From Siphonodentalium dalli (Eukaryota > Mollusca > Scaphopoda > Gadilida > Siphonodentaliidae), in contig CP136062.1 of assembly GCA_032622095.1 (NCBI GenBank), positions 134,247,282 through 134,311,281 on the forward strand: a stretch of DNA of 64,000 nucleotides, in the 5' to 3' direction. A program made the position numbers and the translations under genes. The notes beneath the pieces are model-generated. The model ran no database searches. It had not been told where the DNA came from and saw only the letters and a list, made by a program, of their open reading frames with translations. Positions 11,801 through 22,544 of this stretch are shown in pieces (within the stretch, counting starts at the first letter, position 1; every line of letters starts with the position of its first letter).

Positions 11801-14800
11801 ATCGATATACTCACACAGTTAAATTCCGATCGATATACTCACACAGTTAAATTCCGATCGATTTACTCACACAGTTGAATTCCAATCGATATACTCACAC
11901 AGTTAAATTCCGATCGATATACTCACACAGTTAAATTCCAATCGATATACTCACACAGTTAATTTCTGATCGATATACTCACACAATTAAATTCTGATCA
12001 ATATACTCACACAGTTAAATTCCGCAACAGATTCTTTGTCACACCAGCAATAATTGTAAGTCTTAAATGTGTGGGGATTCATTCGTCTTGTTTTGTCAAC
12101 AAATTCACTAAAATGAAAGAAATAATTTCCATGGACATCACAAAATGAAACCTAAGGCCAATCATGATTAGCGGATGTGATACCCAAACCTCTAATCATA
12201 CCAGTGACCACAATCTAAACAGTAATCTAGAAGTTAAAACACTAATTGATCACTACATACACGGAACGACATGAGAGGATGAGTGAGCTTATCAATGCGG
12301 CACGAGTGCCAGTGCAGAAGGATAGAACAAGTGGTGCAGCACCCATCCTAAAATCTATTAATTGAAAAGCAGACTAACAAGGTTTATTCAGAAACAAACA
12401 TGGCTTGTTTTGTCATGTGTGATGATGCTTTTATTTTATAGTTCCGGTTTCGTGGTTTCGAAGTGTCATTTACGTCATATGACATCAACGTTGTCCGATT
12501 CCACATATATATGGTGAATCACTTGAAGAATAAGACACACGATCAGGCATTTAATAAAAAACTGAAATGCCATTTGAACAACATATCCTAATGTCACGAA
12601 TCTAATTGGATTTTTACTTACTCTCAAGTACACCATCATGATTCCATCATATTTGTTCAAATTAGTTGATGACATACAGTATTGCATGTTGCTTGCCATG
12701 TAAAATACATCAGTGAACTCAAGGTACAACATAAAAAACATGTTTTTATTCAGAATTAAACATAAACATCTGCATGTTAAATTGTAGAGTCACTTTCTTT
12801 TTAAAAGTGAATTTATGGTTTCAGGATAATAATTACAACATCTTGATCATTTGGGTACTTTTTTATGCCAATGATGGCTATTTCCCAATAAAATGTATTG
12901 AAACACTTACACATATAAGTGAGGGAATTAATCTAACAAATGAAGACTCTGATTTCATGTTATACATGTACATATCAATATCACATAACATAACATAAAT
13001 TTAAACATTAAGCCAACAATTCCACTTTAACCTTTTCATGACTGGAGCTTCCTGAAATTTTGCGAAAACTGTGTGCCAATGCATTCTCCTATATATGCAA
13101 GTCTCCCATTGGGTGTAACTATATTTACCTTGTAAGCCAGTGCATTCTCTTATGTATGCAAGGCTCCCTATGGGAGACTGGCATAAATAAGGAATGCCTG
13201 GCACAGTATCTTTAATGCTGCACCAGAGCAGTTCCCATCATGAAAGGGTTAACAATACAGATAGAAGTCCCTGTGGACACAATAACATAATAGCACCTAC
13301 ACACCTTTTGTTATAGGAACACAATTTGGTTATATCATCTGCAGTAGCATCTGGTTCTGCAACAGGTATAATTTTTACTTTGTACCGGTGTTCTTTGACT
13401 TCTGGCGTGTAGCAATGAAACAGGTCCTTAATTGCTCCGAGAACATGATCTTTCTGTATAAAGAAAAAAAGTCAGTGATCATCCATTTATTAGGTACTAG
13501 ACCGGGTTAAGGGGTTTCCACACGTTAGCTATGTCAGGAGGTGTAATGTTTAGACTTACATAGAAAACTACTTAATTGTTGAGCTAGCTAGTGCACCATC
13601 TGAAAGAATGTATGCTTATCATCTGAAGACCACATCAAGCATATTCTATAACAATAAAAATTCCAAAAAAGATGACTATAATCATATTTTTAGAAGGGAA
13701 ATTTTGGGAAGAGCGTTCTCAGCAAGAATAACAAAATTATTGGAAATGAATAACTGCCATAAAAAGTACGTGATCTGAACTATTAAATGGCTCCAATGAC
13801 AATTTAATAGAGAGCAGCACTGCTTCAATACTGTTGGTTTGTGCAGCTTATTTGTGCTGGAAAATTTTAAGCATAAAAATGTGTCAATAAATACTTGAAC
13901 TACCTCTATACAAGCATTATATCCACCAGAAAGACAATGCATTGAAGTCATAAATAATACAACCTTGAACAAAATGTTTGGGTCCCAAACAAAAACAGCC
14001 ATTTGCACGGCATGGAACAGAAAAGAATGTTCCCTGTTAGTCTATTCCTGATATGGTATAAATACAATTGAAACAGCTGTCAAATGGCTGTGACCATGGA
14101 AAATATTATTCAGAGCTTATCAAGCGGTATATCCATATTTCGTCAATTTGTCAACCTATCTTATACCTCCTTCCAAATTATGCATATACCGGTAGTCTGA
14201 GACAGAATTTTGAAACTCGAATGAGCCATGTCCGTTTAAAGTATATTTACATATTATGATTGCTTTCTTATTCACTATAACCCTTTTATAAATGGGCTCT
14301 TGTGTTGCATACTACATGGCTCATACAAGGGTGATGGTGGGATGTAAATTGAATTTTACTCGTTGTAACGTCTCCCTGATATAAAGTGACTTCTCCCAAT
14401 TTGAAATCTCTAGGAATAGCGACCTGTCATGTACATTTCGAGTCCTGTTGCTGTTGTAGACACAATCCGGGTTTCTTTGGGTACTGTCGTCCAGTGTGAT
14501 AATGATACTGAGGGCCAAACAAGTAACTAACCTGGTATAATGTCAGTCGCAACCCTACAACAGTACCATTATCTGTTATACCAAGGTAGACTGTTCCCCC
14601 ATTACCAGTATTCACAAAACCATTTAACGCTCTGTAAAAGACAAAATACTTGATGTATTATAACAAGTGCAGCACACTTTTTGCTGAGGTTTATAAATTT
14701 TCAGAGGTGGCTTAATTTGAAAGATGTTTTTATCCAGCCTGCAATGACTGAACAAAACTCGTTGAATGTGGATGCCCTTGCTTTACTAAGCCACATAGTG

Positions 14801-16823
14801 GCACTGACAATATGTCACATAGGCGGTGTTGAGATTTGGGCTGTGCCATCCCATTAAAGGGATGGGCGGCATTCGTTGTAGGTTATAATTTAGAAATAAA
14901 ATTTATCAAATTATGATAATTTCCTAAAGAATCTACTAATAGTATACCATAATGATGATATGGATGCAATATTATTCACAAAACATGCTTTGTGTCAGAG
15001 AACATGCAGGTTGAGTGTTGTTTAGTTTCTCACAAAAAGCATGTGCATTGTATATAAGCAGTCAGGATATTGTGTCAGTTCCTTATTTAGATTTGTGCAC
15101 ATTCTACGTTGGTTGTAAAACCCCTAATTTGGTGCGCCCACAACTTACAACTCACAATACTATCATAGTAAATTCCTTATTTGGTGTGTGATGTAATTAC
15201 CATAGGTTAGGAGAAAATACTAACTGGATTGAAAAATATTCATCTCTTTGCCAGAACAATTATATTATGCACACATTTTCTGTCTGATCATTTCCCAATC
15301 ATGAAGTAATGTGGATTAGCTGGATTTTTAACTGACAGTGGGTGGTATGGGTCGATTGATGTAAAATTTGGTGTGATTTGAATGCGATTGTTGATGGTGC
15401 CAATAATTTGATCTCGCCTTCCACAGTGCAACGGAACATATTCGTTGGACGATCCGGTAGTTCTGTGTGCTTGTCTATAAACAAATAGTTCTGTAACGTT
15501 TTTAATGTTTGTTTACATAACAAAGCATACAAACGTGACAATAACATACAATATACGCAATATTTATGATTGGTATGAGAACAAATTCTGTCTGTTATAT
15601 AATATTCTTTCTGTTTTTGGAGGTTTTAGCAGATGTGACTATTTTAACAGCAATACCCACTGTGAAGGCTGCCGAATCTTTAATCATAACTATTTTTATA
15701 ATAGCATAAAAGTAGCATTGGGTGTTTGAGGCATATATTCCATGATGATCATCAGGGACTTGGAACATGTAAGTAGAATCAGAGAAAGAGGGCTTTTAAA
15801 TATGCAGTGGATGTGGGGAAAAAATTGCCCCCACTCATATTGTGAGGTCTAGCTTCAAAAACAATTTATTTTGTCAGCAGTAATTATGTGAATTCAGGCT
15901 ATAATCACAGTACAATTTGAATGCATTTATAGTTATATATACCTGTTAATTCAATTGTGTATAATATCATTAACCTCACAAAAGTCAAAGTTTTTGCCAG
16001 AGAAAACTACTTCAAATTCAGAGATAAAATGGTTGACTAACGCTGATAAATAATACCAATGCAGGTGCTCTGAGACTGATGGTCAAAGAGCAATTGATTC
16101 ATACAGCAGTAATATGTAACAAAACATTCAATTAAACTTTGATTGAATGGTAATTGATAGGTATCATCATATTGAAAGTGGTTCAATTAAGTTTTTCTCA
16201 AGGTGTGAATCGTTTTATGAATATGTTATAACCTGCTTGTACAAGAATTACAGATCAAGGCGCCAATAATCGATTAGAGTTAACTATGGAAAGTTGTGGA
16301 CGAATTTGTGCCAAACCTAGCTATGCTTAATGGAATATTACAGATTTACACACATCTTCGAGGTTTGATCCCTACAATACAATATTCATCACTTTAGGCT
16401 GTAATGAATAAACTGAATCATCAGCCATGACATGACTATATATTATTATGTTTCTATCGCTATAAACAGTGGACAACGATATCAAATCTGTCGAGAGCAG
16501 CATATCACAGACATATTCTGATGAATCATTACAGCTTCAAGTATAACAAGTCAAATCGAAAATTCCAAGAATTCTTGTATCGGCATCCAGCTTTGTATCA
16601 GCCAAATTAATTGCAGCTTGCTACAATGGCTCTGATATTTATTCTACCTTGAGACAGCCTTCCTTGATGCCCGTCCGTCACTTGTGGCTTCCTGTGTCCA
16701 CGGTGGTAATTCCCCAACATGTAAATTTCTGTGGCCTTTAAACTCATGAGTTGCATCTTCTTCAAATGAGATTATAGAATCCTGAATGTAGTATCGCTTT
16801 GCTATCAATGGAGTGTTATCCAT
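5804..16823 (-). CDS. Schlafen-like protein with AlbA_2 domain (SLFNL1-like), 7 exons, 267 aa
   Basis: Exons on the minus strand: 16823-16648, 14631-14532, 13453-13305, 12107-12011, 10747-10586, 9145-9075 and 5852-5804. Every intron is GT-AG, phases match at all six junctions, and the 804-nt sum gives 267 residues plus TGA. The AlbA_2 (Schlafen) fold is marked by HEFKGHR (residues 26-32, with conserved Glu and Lys) and NTGNGGTVYLGITDNGTVVG (66-85). A strand-rich region follows, with CWCDKE (about 160), SYVIEIIIHPW (about 180) and EEGLVFFRRQASV (about 214-226). A short charged helix (IAALTRQDI, then KLKNQ) ends it, as in SLFNL1. Schlafen-family proteins are RNA-associated and some are nucleases; the activity of this one is not known. 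The ATG at 16823 follows an in-frame TAG that could itself be part of an acceptor (ATAG), so an upstream coding exon is possible. The last exon is short and least certain. Confidence 0.82.
6206..6513. repeat. TTCCGAAGG short tandem arrays in inverted orientation
   Basis: Units around 'tattccgaaggtctgt' repeat at 6210-6290 and again at about 6475-6515, with a complementary copy near 6433. The same 16-bp-type unit occurs at 8321-8402, 55116-55246 and 56446-56574. The inverted layout looks like the subterminal arrays of a DNA element. Confidence 0.5.
6713..6785. repeat. Short poly-A/'tatgtttccg' repeat
   Basis: 'ggccaaaaaaaaaagatagtatgtttccg' variants are followed by (TAGG)n at 6764-6782. Related pieces are at 7835-7912 (opposite orientation) and 16913-16985, where 'gacgtttgtttccgctaacc' precedes 'gaccgaccc'. 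Function unknown. Confidence 0.4.
8110..8325. mobile_element. Truncated piggyBac-type hairpin MITE (copy 1)
   Basis: The left end 'ccctttcaaaacaggagctgtgctggtgcagc' matches the family at 39131 and 39569. Inside are two tandem hairpins whose arms read GCATTCTCTTATATATGCGA. The right end is lost where TTCCGAAGG-type sequence begins at about 8321. It sits in intron 6 of the Schlafen-like gene. Confidence 0.55.
8321..8402. repeat. TTCCGAAGG-type tandem repeat
   Basis: Four or five complement-strand units (CTTCGGAATAGCGGAC) abut the truncated MITE, which suggests that a later insertion removed the MITE's right end. Confidence 0.45.
9075..9145 (-). CDS. Schlafen-like gene, exon 6
   Basis: Acceptor TTTTTATAG, donor AAAAG|GTATGA. 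It encodes YTMNEIAALTRQDIRQKCED followed by EIK, a C-terminal helix. Confidence 0.8.
9740..10345. repeat. Diverged ~130-150 bp tandem units with 'gtaattctggtaaaaa'
   Basis: Four units repeat a block with 'gccgtaattctggtaaaaat', 'tgctatcaccataccaaagc' and 'aagctgaaatgttc' variants, ending with 'ggacggacgaaaggtc'. The array lies in intron 5 of the Schlafen-like gene. Open frames here are repeat-derived. Confidence 0.5.
10378..10570. repeat. Inverted-repeat element, GAGGTCCCCAGAGGGTG family (copy 2)
   Basis: Complementary arms 'gaggaccccagagggtgatt' (about 10485) and 'tcaccctctggggacctc' (about 10520) form a tight hairpin. The right end 'ctgcaaatgacacacac' matches copies 1 and 3. It ends 16 bp before exon 5 of the Schlafen-like gene (intron side of the donor). 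Confidence 0.5.
10586..10747 (-). CDS. Schlafen-like gene, exon 5
   Basis: Acceptor CACACTTAG, donor CAG|GTATAT. This 162-nt phase-0 exon encodes SYVIEIIIHPWDPDDHRNKG and ENEEGLVFFRRQASVTQ, the second conserved block of SLFNL1-like proteins. Confidence 0.85.
10830..11115. repeat. Two-unit repeat with 'aacccatggctgagatat'
   Basis: Two units of about 120-130 bp, each with 'gaaccctcttttgaaagccctcctg' and 'ccaataacccatggctgag' variants, end in 'ggacggacgaatgtaatcc'. A diverged relative lies at 49225-49460 in opposite orientation. Confidence 0.45.
11661..12022. repeat. 28-bp minisatellite, 13 units, overlapping exon 4 and its 5' splice site
   Basis: Thirteen head-to-tail units, twelve of 28 bp and one of 26 bp, fill exactly 362 bp. 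On the minus strand each unit is GAATTTAACTGT (the last 12 coding bases of exon 4) followed by GTGAGTATATCGATCG (the start of the intron). Every unit therefore carries a GTGAGTAT donor or a one-base variant of it. Reading past the first donor meets GTG AGT ATA TCG ATC and then a stop within the next unit. Only the exon-proximal donor keeps the frame. Confidence 0.92.
12011..12107 (-). CDS. Schlafen-like gene, exon 4, whose donor lies in a minisatellite
   Basis: Acceptor TTCATTTTAG. It encodes EFVDKTRRMNPHTFKTYNY and then CWCDKESVAEFNC. The donor TGT|GTGAGTAT at 12010 belongs to the last (exon-proximal) unit of the 28-bp array at 11661-12022. The final 12 coding bases are part of the repeat unit. 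Confidence 0.8.
13031..13248. mobile_element. piggyBac-type hairpin MITE (copy 2)
   Basis: Flanked by TTAA at 13027-13030 and 13249-13252, with inverted ends CCTTTTCATGACTGGAGCT and CCCTTTCATGATGGGAACT (complement). The two internal hairpins are degraded. It lies in intron 3 of the Schlafen-like gene, 53 bp from exon 3. Confidence 0.7.
13305..13453 (-). CDS. Schlafen-like gene, exon 3
   Basis: Acceptor TTTATACAG, donor AG|GTGTGT. It encodes KDHVLGAIKDLFHCYTPEV, then YKVKIIPV and ITKLCSYNK. It ends two bases into a codon, matching exon 4. Confidence 0.85.
14532..14631 (-). CDS. Schlafen-like gene, exon 2 (AlbA_2 core)
   Basis: Acceptor TTTTACAG, donor CAG|GTTAGT. It encodes the glycine-rich AlbA_2 motif NTGNGGTVYLGITDNG and ends in frame after LTLYQ. 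Confidence 0.88.
15500..15710. repeat. Diverged copy of the 45282/61600 repeat family
   Basis: 'gtttacataacaaagcat', 'gacaataacata' and a 'gttttagcagatg' block recall the sequence at 61790-61910. Boundaries are unclear. It sits in intron 1 of the Schlafen-like gene. Confidence 0.3.
16648..16823 (-). CDS. Schlafen-like gene, exon 1 of the model
   Basis: It encodes residues 1-58 plus two bases, including PLIAKRYYIQDS and the HEFKGHR motif. The donor is AG|GTAGAA. An in-frame stop lies 12 nt upstream of the ATG, so either this is the true start or the exon begins at the AG of that TAG. Confidence 0.8.
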
Positions 16824-17538
16824 CACAAGTTTCTATTTACGGCATGGTAATGGTGACTAATATAATTAAATCTGAAAGAATAAGATCACATATATATCAT
16901 TTGATATATTCATATAAGGCCTAAAAAAAAAGACGTTTGTTTCCGCTAACCCGACCGACCCTATTTTAAACCCCCGACCCAAAACATTTTATTGCCATTG
17001 CAAAAAAACAAAATGGAAAAAAACAAAAACAAAAAACATATTTTTATTTAAAAAAAATTTAATATTATTTTTTTCAATTTAGGTTCCAATTCATATCATA
17101 ACAAGATGCAAAACATTTATATATATTGACATTAAGAAATTTAAGTTTACAAAACGATTTAAGTTTAACAGTTGGAGTCATACTGTAAAGTATGTTTGGC
17201 TTTATCTAGCTTTCATCTGTGAAAACTTCAAATAGTTTCAGTTCAGGTTTGTTATCATTCAGCCTTCAGACTTCAGTATTTCAATCAAATACAGTACAGG
17301 AACATTAACAATTTGATCAAATCAACCTGGTTATCAGGTGGGATCTCATAATACCAAACGAAAAATTAACATAGAGATTAGTACTATAAATAGTAATTAC
17401 TAACTTAATAATAATAATAATAATAATAAGGTTTATAGTCACGACTCCACAAATGTGCTCTCGGACTTAACAATATACACATAAAACATATACAACACAA
17501 TACAGATATACAACATAAACTGCGGCTATTTCTTAACT

Positions 17539-18944
17539 TTACGCAATGTGGGCCGAGGACCAAATGCATGCCACTTCAAACAGGTGGGTTTTAAGTGTGG
17601 ATTTGAACTCATTTATGGTTTGTGGAATCCTTAAGTGATCAGGAAGTAGATTCCACAACTTTGGGCCAGCCACAGAAAAAGCGCGATCGCCGCATGTAAC
17701 CAGATCCCCAGGTTTATAGACAAGTTGATTTGCCCTGGCGGACCTGAGGGGTCTGACGGGTTGATAGCGCTGAATGAGATCCGACAAGTACGATGGTGCC
17801 AGATTATTTAAACACTTATAAGTGAAAAGCAAGACCTTAAAATGGATCCTCTGCTCAACGGGAAGCCAGTGTAATTTGGCTAAAATTGGAGTGATATTAT
17901 CAAATTTCTTTGTTTTGGTAACAATCCTAGCAGCACAGTTTTGTACAAGCTGAAGTTTCCGAATAAGGTATGTGTTGCAACCAAATAAAAGTGAGTTACA
18001 GTAGTCTATACGGCTTGTGGTAAATGCATGAACGAGTTGTTTGGCCGTCTCTTCGGCGACCACATTTCGCACCCTGCTGATATTTCTCAGGTGACAATAT
18101 GCCAATCTGCAAACTTGCATTACATGCACCTCCGCAGATAGATTGTCATCCATCATATACCCCAGGTTGCGGACCATAGTCGACTTAGAGACTGCACTAT
18201 CTCCAAGCACAATATCGTGGGTAGTTGCTTTCTGCAACTGATGCGGTAACCCGATATATATCAGTTCAGTTTTGTCAGGATTGAACTTAAGGAAATTATC
18301 AGTCATCCAGATTTTAATATCAGATACACAGTGCTCTAGGGATTCTCTGGCTGGAATCTCACAACCAGGGTTGAAATGAACGTAGAGTTGGGAATCATCC
18401 GCGTAAAAGTGAAAATTCAGTCCATGATGACGGATTATGTCCCCCAGCGGTAGGACGTAGATCACATAGAGCATGGGTCCAAGCACAGACCCCTGTGGCA
18501 CACCGTACTTAAGTGCAAAAACATCCGAGTGAACGTTGTTCACTGTGACACTCAATGTACGGCCGTTCAGATATGACCTAAACCAATCTAAGGCTACACC
18601 AGTCACACCGAGTCTGTTTTCAAGTCTCTCCAATAGCACAGCGTGGTCGATGGTGTCGAAGGCGGCACTGAGGTCCAGTAACACCAAGCATGACACTTCC
18701 CTTTGATCCATTGACATAAGCAAGTCGTTTTGGACCCGAAGAAGTGCAGTCTCAGTGCTGCTATTTGGACGATAGGCAGATTGAAACACTTCCGACAAGC
18801 CAGTGGACGACAAGTATTCGCGGAGTTGTTTGGAAACAACCCTCTCTATCAGCTTTGAAATAAAAGAGAGGTTTGAAACCGGTCGGTAGTTATACTTAGG
18901 ACCTCGACATCAAGCCCTGGTTTCTTCAGTAGCGGCGTTACTAA
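17539..18944 (-). pseudogene. LINE reverse transcriptase, C-terminal portion
   Basis: An open frame of 424 residues (17539-18813) is preceded by further homologous sequence up to 18944 in a different frame. Visible motifs: SAAFDTIDH (palm motif A), YGVPQGSVLGPMLY (motif B), FHFYADDSQLYVHF with catalytic YADD, then QNCAARIVTKT and LHWLPVEQRIHFKVLLFTYK, typical of CR1/L2/Rex-type LINEs. One frameshift separates LVTPLLKKPG from YRPVSNLSFISKLIER near 18890. Confidence 0.85.
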
Positions 18945-20483
18945 GGGGGTGTTTATACATTACCTGGCGAAGATCGCATTCGCTTTAGCCGGCAGCGATA
19001 ACAATAGAGTGTTTATACTTCGCCGGATAAGAATTACGGCTATCCGGTTACTCAGCTATACGGTTTTCAACTTTTGGATAAAATGATTTAGTACAAGCAC
19101 CTGATTGTCGTATGGATTCTAATTCGCTCTGCGGTTAAGTTAGATGTTTATCTGGGGTCATGCCGTCATGGGTGATTTCCTTTCAACAATTAACTCGAAC
19201 AATATTATTGTGTAATCGCTGATAGACCAGCCCGCTTTTCACCTGTGTATATATTGGTCAGTGTGCCAGTTTGATTGTCTCTAATCAGCTGTCAGGTCGG
19301 TGGTCACGCACCTTGGTTATAAGCTATTATTATAAATACTAACCGATGATGGTACACGTACTCTGCATGTGCATGGTACATTTGTTGCGCATTCGAGGGA
19401 ATTAATTCATGTACATGTATGTCCATATATATATATGGAGGAAATGGGATGGCACGTTTCTATGGATTCAAACTTAATGGACAATTAGTTCAATAATCTA
19501 AATCTGAGTGTGGGACTGTTCATCTTTGGAATTTATCGACCGACCGTGGTTATGGCAGGTGTGAGAATTTTTTTTTATCTGAACCCTGAAAATTGCAAAA
19601 CCCTAGCATTCAGCCTTAATATTTCCAATTGTTGGACATTTTCCAAACTTGACACACCTCTAATAAGGTTGGATCATTTCCAACTGATGGTCATTTCAGT
19701 CCAACAATTTGGTAAAAAAATAAGCAAATGTTGCCTAAAGAAATCACCAATAACAAATTGTTCAAAAATAAAACTACGAGAACAATTTCAACATATTGCT
19801 GGTGTCAAATGTCCAACTATTGCCGTGTCAGGTATGAAATTTCCAGCTTTTGAATATTTTGATTAAAGTTGGGATGAGACACCCCATCGCCACGGCCCTA
19901 TATACATGGACATGGTGAACGCCCGAGTAAAATTCAAAACATATTTTATTGTATAATGTGCAAACGGAAAATGTGTCACATTTGATTCGCGATGTTGAAA
20001 CTTATATATATAATATAAAATCCAATCCGAATGATTAGACACCAATTTGTAGATGTATGCGACGAAAAGATCTCAAAACTGACAATGGCCATGCTTTTGG
20101 TGCGACACTCACTTCACAGGCTGTATATGAATCCAAACAAACCATTAACAATGTTTTTTAAATATCTATAAAATTACCAATAGCAATACCTGAAAGTTTG
20201 AGTTGGATATTAATAATTTCAGCATTTCCATTTCTAAAAAGTTTCATTTCACTAATACTGCCCATGCAACCATATCTCTAACAGGAAGCGGCTAGATGTT
20301 TACAGGTGTACAGCAATATCATATTGCAGTTCAGTGAGAACTAAAACGAAAACTATTAACAAGTAAAGGAGACACATGAATATATGCGTATCTTCGCCGG
20401 CGATGTGTAAACACTCTGCCCAACCTTCGCCGGCTAACGGGTTCGCCGGGTAACGGCTTCACCGGCTATGTGTAAACGTCACC
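18945..20483. mobile_element. PIF/Harbinger-like non-autonomous element in the LINE
   Basis: The segment is flanked by TAA (18942-18944 and 20484-20486). The left end GGGGGTGTTTATACAT pairs with the right-end complement GGTGACGTTTACACAT. Subterminal repeats of 'ttcgccggctaacgg' type occur at both ends. Three-base TAA/TTA duplication is typical of PIF/Harbinger. Removing it with one TAA rejoins the LINE frame as MKHA-LVTPLLKK. No transposase is seen; the 118-codon open frame at 19510-19866 has no recognisable domain. Confidence 0.75.
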
Positions 20484-21163
20484 TAAGGCATGTTTCATGG
20501 TGGATGGGAAAATGCCACTATCCAAAGAACTGTTTACAATATTCATCAACACGGGTGCTCGTGCTGACTTACATGTCTTCAATAACTTTGTTGGTATAAT
20601 GTCGAGAGGGCACTGTTTTGATGGAGATTTCGATATAATTTCTGACAGCTGATCAGATGTGAGTGGCTAAGCTTGAAACACGTCAGTTTTTTCAGTCCCC
20701 TTGATGAACCACTGGTCTGAAGAAATTCCCAGCTGAGTGTTCCATTGTTGCTAACCATATTGCATCGGATGTTCTCAATTTTGTTTACAAAGAACTTCGC
20801 AAATATATTGGCAAGATCGACCGATGACGTATACTGAGGGAGTGGCGAGGACTTGTTTTTGTGAAGTACGTAGTTTATCATGTCAATAACATCAGATAGA
20901 ACTTTAGGCCGTTTTGAGTTATCGCTCACGAGGTCAGCAAAATATTGCCGCTTGGCCTCGATGATAAGTTTATTGACACAATTTCGTTGTGTCACGAACA
21001 ACTCCCTGTGAATCTCCAGTTTTGAGGAACGCCATTGCAGTTCGAGATTTCTACGACGCACTTTCTCTAATCGGAGGTCGTCATTAAACCATGGAGATGA
21101 TTTACGGTTCACCATGGTTTTAGTTTGCGAAGGTGCAAAACTGTCAACCAACTCCTGGGCCAC
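20484..21163 (-). pseudogene. LINE ORF, N-terminal portion before the insertion
   Basis: It encodes the linker before the reverse transcriptase: SSPWFNDDLRLEKVRRRNLE, then DLANIFAKFFVNKIENIR, and after a frameshift SPSKQCPLDIIPTKLLKTCK and GIFPSTMKHA. The last residues continue across the Harbinger-like insertion into the downstream portion. Confidence 0.75.
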
Positions 21164-21829
21164 AGAATTGAAGTTTTTAACCAGCGCGTCGACTGAAAGA
21201 TCAAATTAAAATCCAAGATGGCTGCTGACGGCTATGTTTTCCAATGAAATTCAAAAATATTTGATAGTTGCCAAAATCCATATACCATATTTGACAAAAA
21301 TCATTAAATGCATTGATTAATCCGTCGATAATGAATATGGTCAGATCAAAGAATTTGACACATTTACCAAAGCGACAAAGGGGTTTGATCGTACATACTA
21401 TGGAACTTCCGTGTGGATGTTTGATCCATACTACCCTCAGAGTCCAAATAAGCGTATAGTGTGGAATACTAAGTAAGAGTACAGAATGGACAATTCTGCT
21501 GAACCCAAAAAGAGTAAAGGGTGGAATAACAGTACAGGATGGCAACTTCCAACATGGAAGCAAGTCAGTTGGAAATGCTATATACCATCAATCATATACA
21601 TGTATATTTCTCATTGCTCTGTTGTTTGTTATAGGAGTTACCAGACAGACTTCCAGCACTATGTTATCTTTTCTTGACCTGAGTGATGGCTTAATTTCTG
21701 ATAGGCATGCGGTATAGCCATGCAGCCTGATGATCCCAACTTTAAATAAACATACAAACCCAAATAAGCACCATGCATACAGGTCAGTTTACAAATTATT
21801 TAAAAATCTATGACATATATTTAAAGGTC

Positions 21830-22340
21830 CCCCATAATTTGTTTTATGTTACCATTCTAATAATGATCAAAAATACGATAAAACTCCTCTCAATTACTAT
21901 TTCAATGGCTTCGGGGGTCAAAAATATTTGATTCGAGTCGAGGAAGTCACCCATCAAAGCTGAGATTTGTTAGATATCGATTTTAGAAATCTATTATTTT
22001 TCATTATCGGGAATTCTTTCTGGCCCAGAAGACAGTCAAAATTTTGTTACGACTTGATTATAGAGTTATCCATCCTTGTCTGTTTGAATAGAGTTTTGGC
22101 GTAAAATCTTGAGCAGGTTACCAAATTGACGGCAGTTATTAGTACTCATCTCGAGCAATTAACAAATTTCAAAAATCAATATCTAATAACTCTGAGCTTT
22201 GTTTGATGGGTTCCTTGACTCGAATCAAATATGTTTTACCCCCAAAGCCAAAGAAATAGTAATATAGGACCCTCTGATCGGATTGTTGTTGTTGGAATCT
22301 GTTGAGATGGGGACCCTCTTTACGGATTGAGTACGGTACC
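21830..22340. repeat. Interspersed element with 'gattcgagtcgagg' arms (copy 1, uninterrupted)
   Basis: Complementary arms at about 21905-21995 and 22150-22260 carry 'ttcgggggtcaaaaatatttgattcgagtc' and its reverse. The right end reads 'tgttgttggaatctgttgagatggg'. Copies at 36370-38470 and 52170-52890 are each interrupted by another transposon, and this one serves as the unoccupied reference. Confidence 0.6.
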
Positions 22341-22544
22341 TTTAATTTCTCTCGTATCGAGGATATTATTCAATGGAACACCGTATTAAAAGAACATCCG
22401 GTCTCTTCTGACATTTTCTCAAAATATTGCCACATACATCGTGACACTGGGTGGTAAATAACTACCATATCTAACATATCAGAAAGATTTCATGTGATAC
22501 ATTATATAGTCGTGAAATATACCTACTATTTTGCAACTGACAAG

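Larger units (their letters stand above)
17404..21196 (-). mobile_element. CR1/L2-like LINE relic, 5'-truncated, split by a later insertion
   Basis: On the minus strand the element runs from about 21196 to a (TTA)n tail at 17404-17430, a microsatellite tail as used by many CR1/L2-group LINEs. It retains the region between endonuclease and reverse transcriptase, the whole reverse transcriptase and the C-terminal LHWLPV...RI domain. The endonuclease is missing, as expected of 5' truncation. An unrelated 1.5-kb element occupies 18945-20483. Frameshifts near 18890 and in the 20640-20720 interval show that it is dead. Confidence 0.8.

Noticed and set aside
12250-12352. Plus-strand frame ERHERMSELINAARVPVQKD as a transposase or gene fragment
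   Set aside because: Only about 35 codons, no flanking motif or splice sites, and no firm family match.
17539-18813. 424-codon open frame as a functional host gene
   Set aside because: It has YADD reverse transcriptase and LHWLPV motifs, lacks its N-terminal half in frame and is interrupted by another transposon; it is a LINE relic.
19510-19866. 118-codon plus-strand frame as a gene
   Set aside because: Lies inside the Harbinger-like insertion, shows no domain or splice signals, and has low-complexity, AT-driven composition.
22494-22544. Upstream ATG for NUDT15 adding 17 residues
   Set aside because: The extension is hydrophobic, AT-rich and not a family feature; [15 protein letters not shown] at 22545 matches the usual start region.
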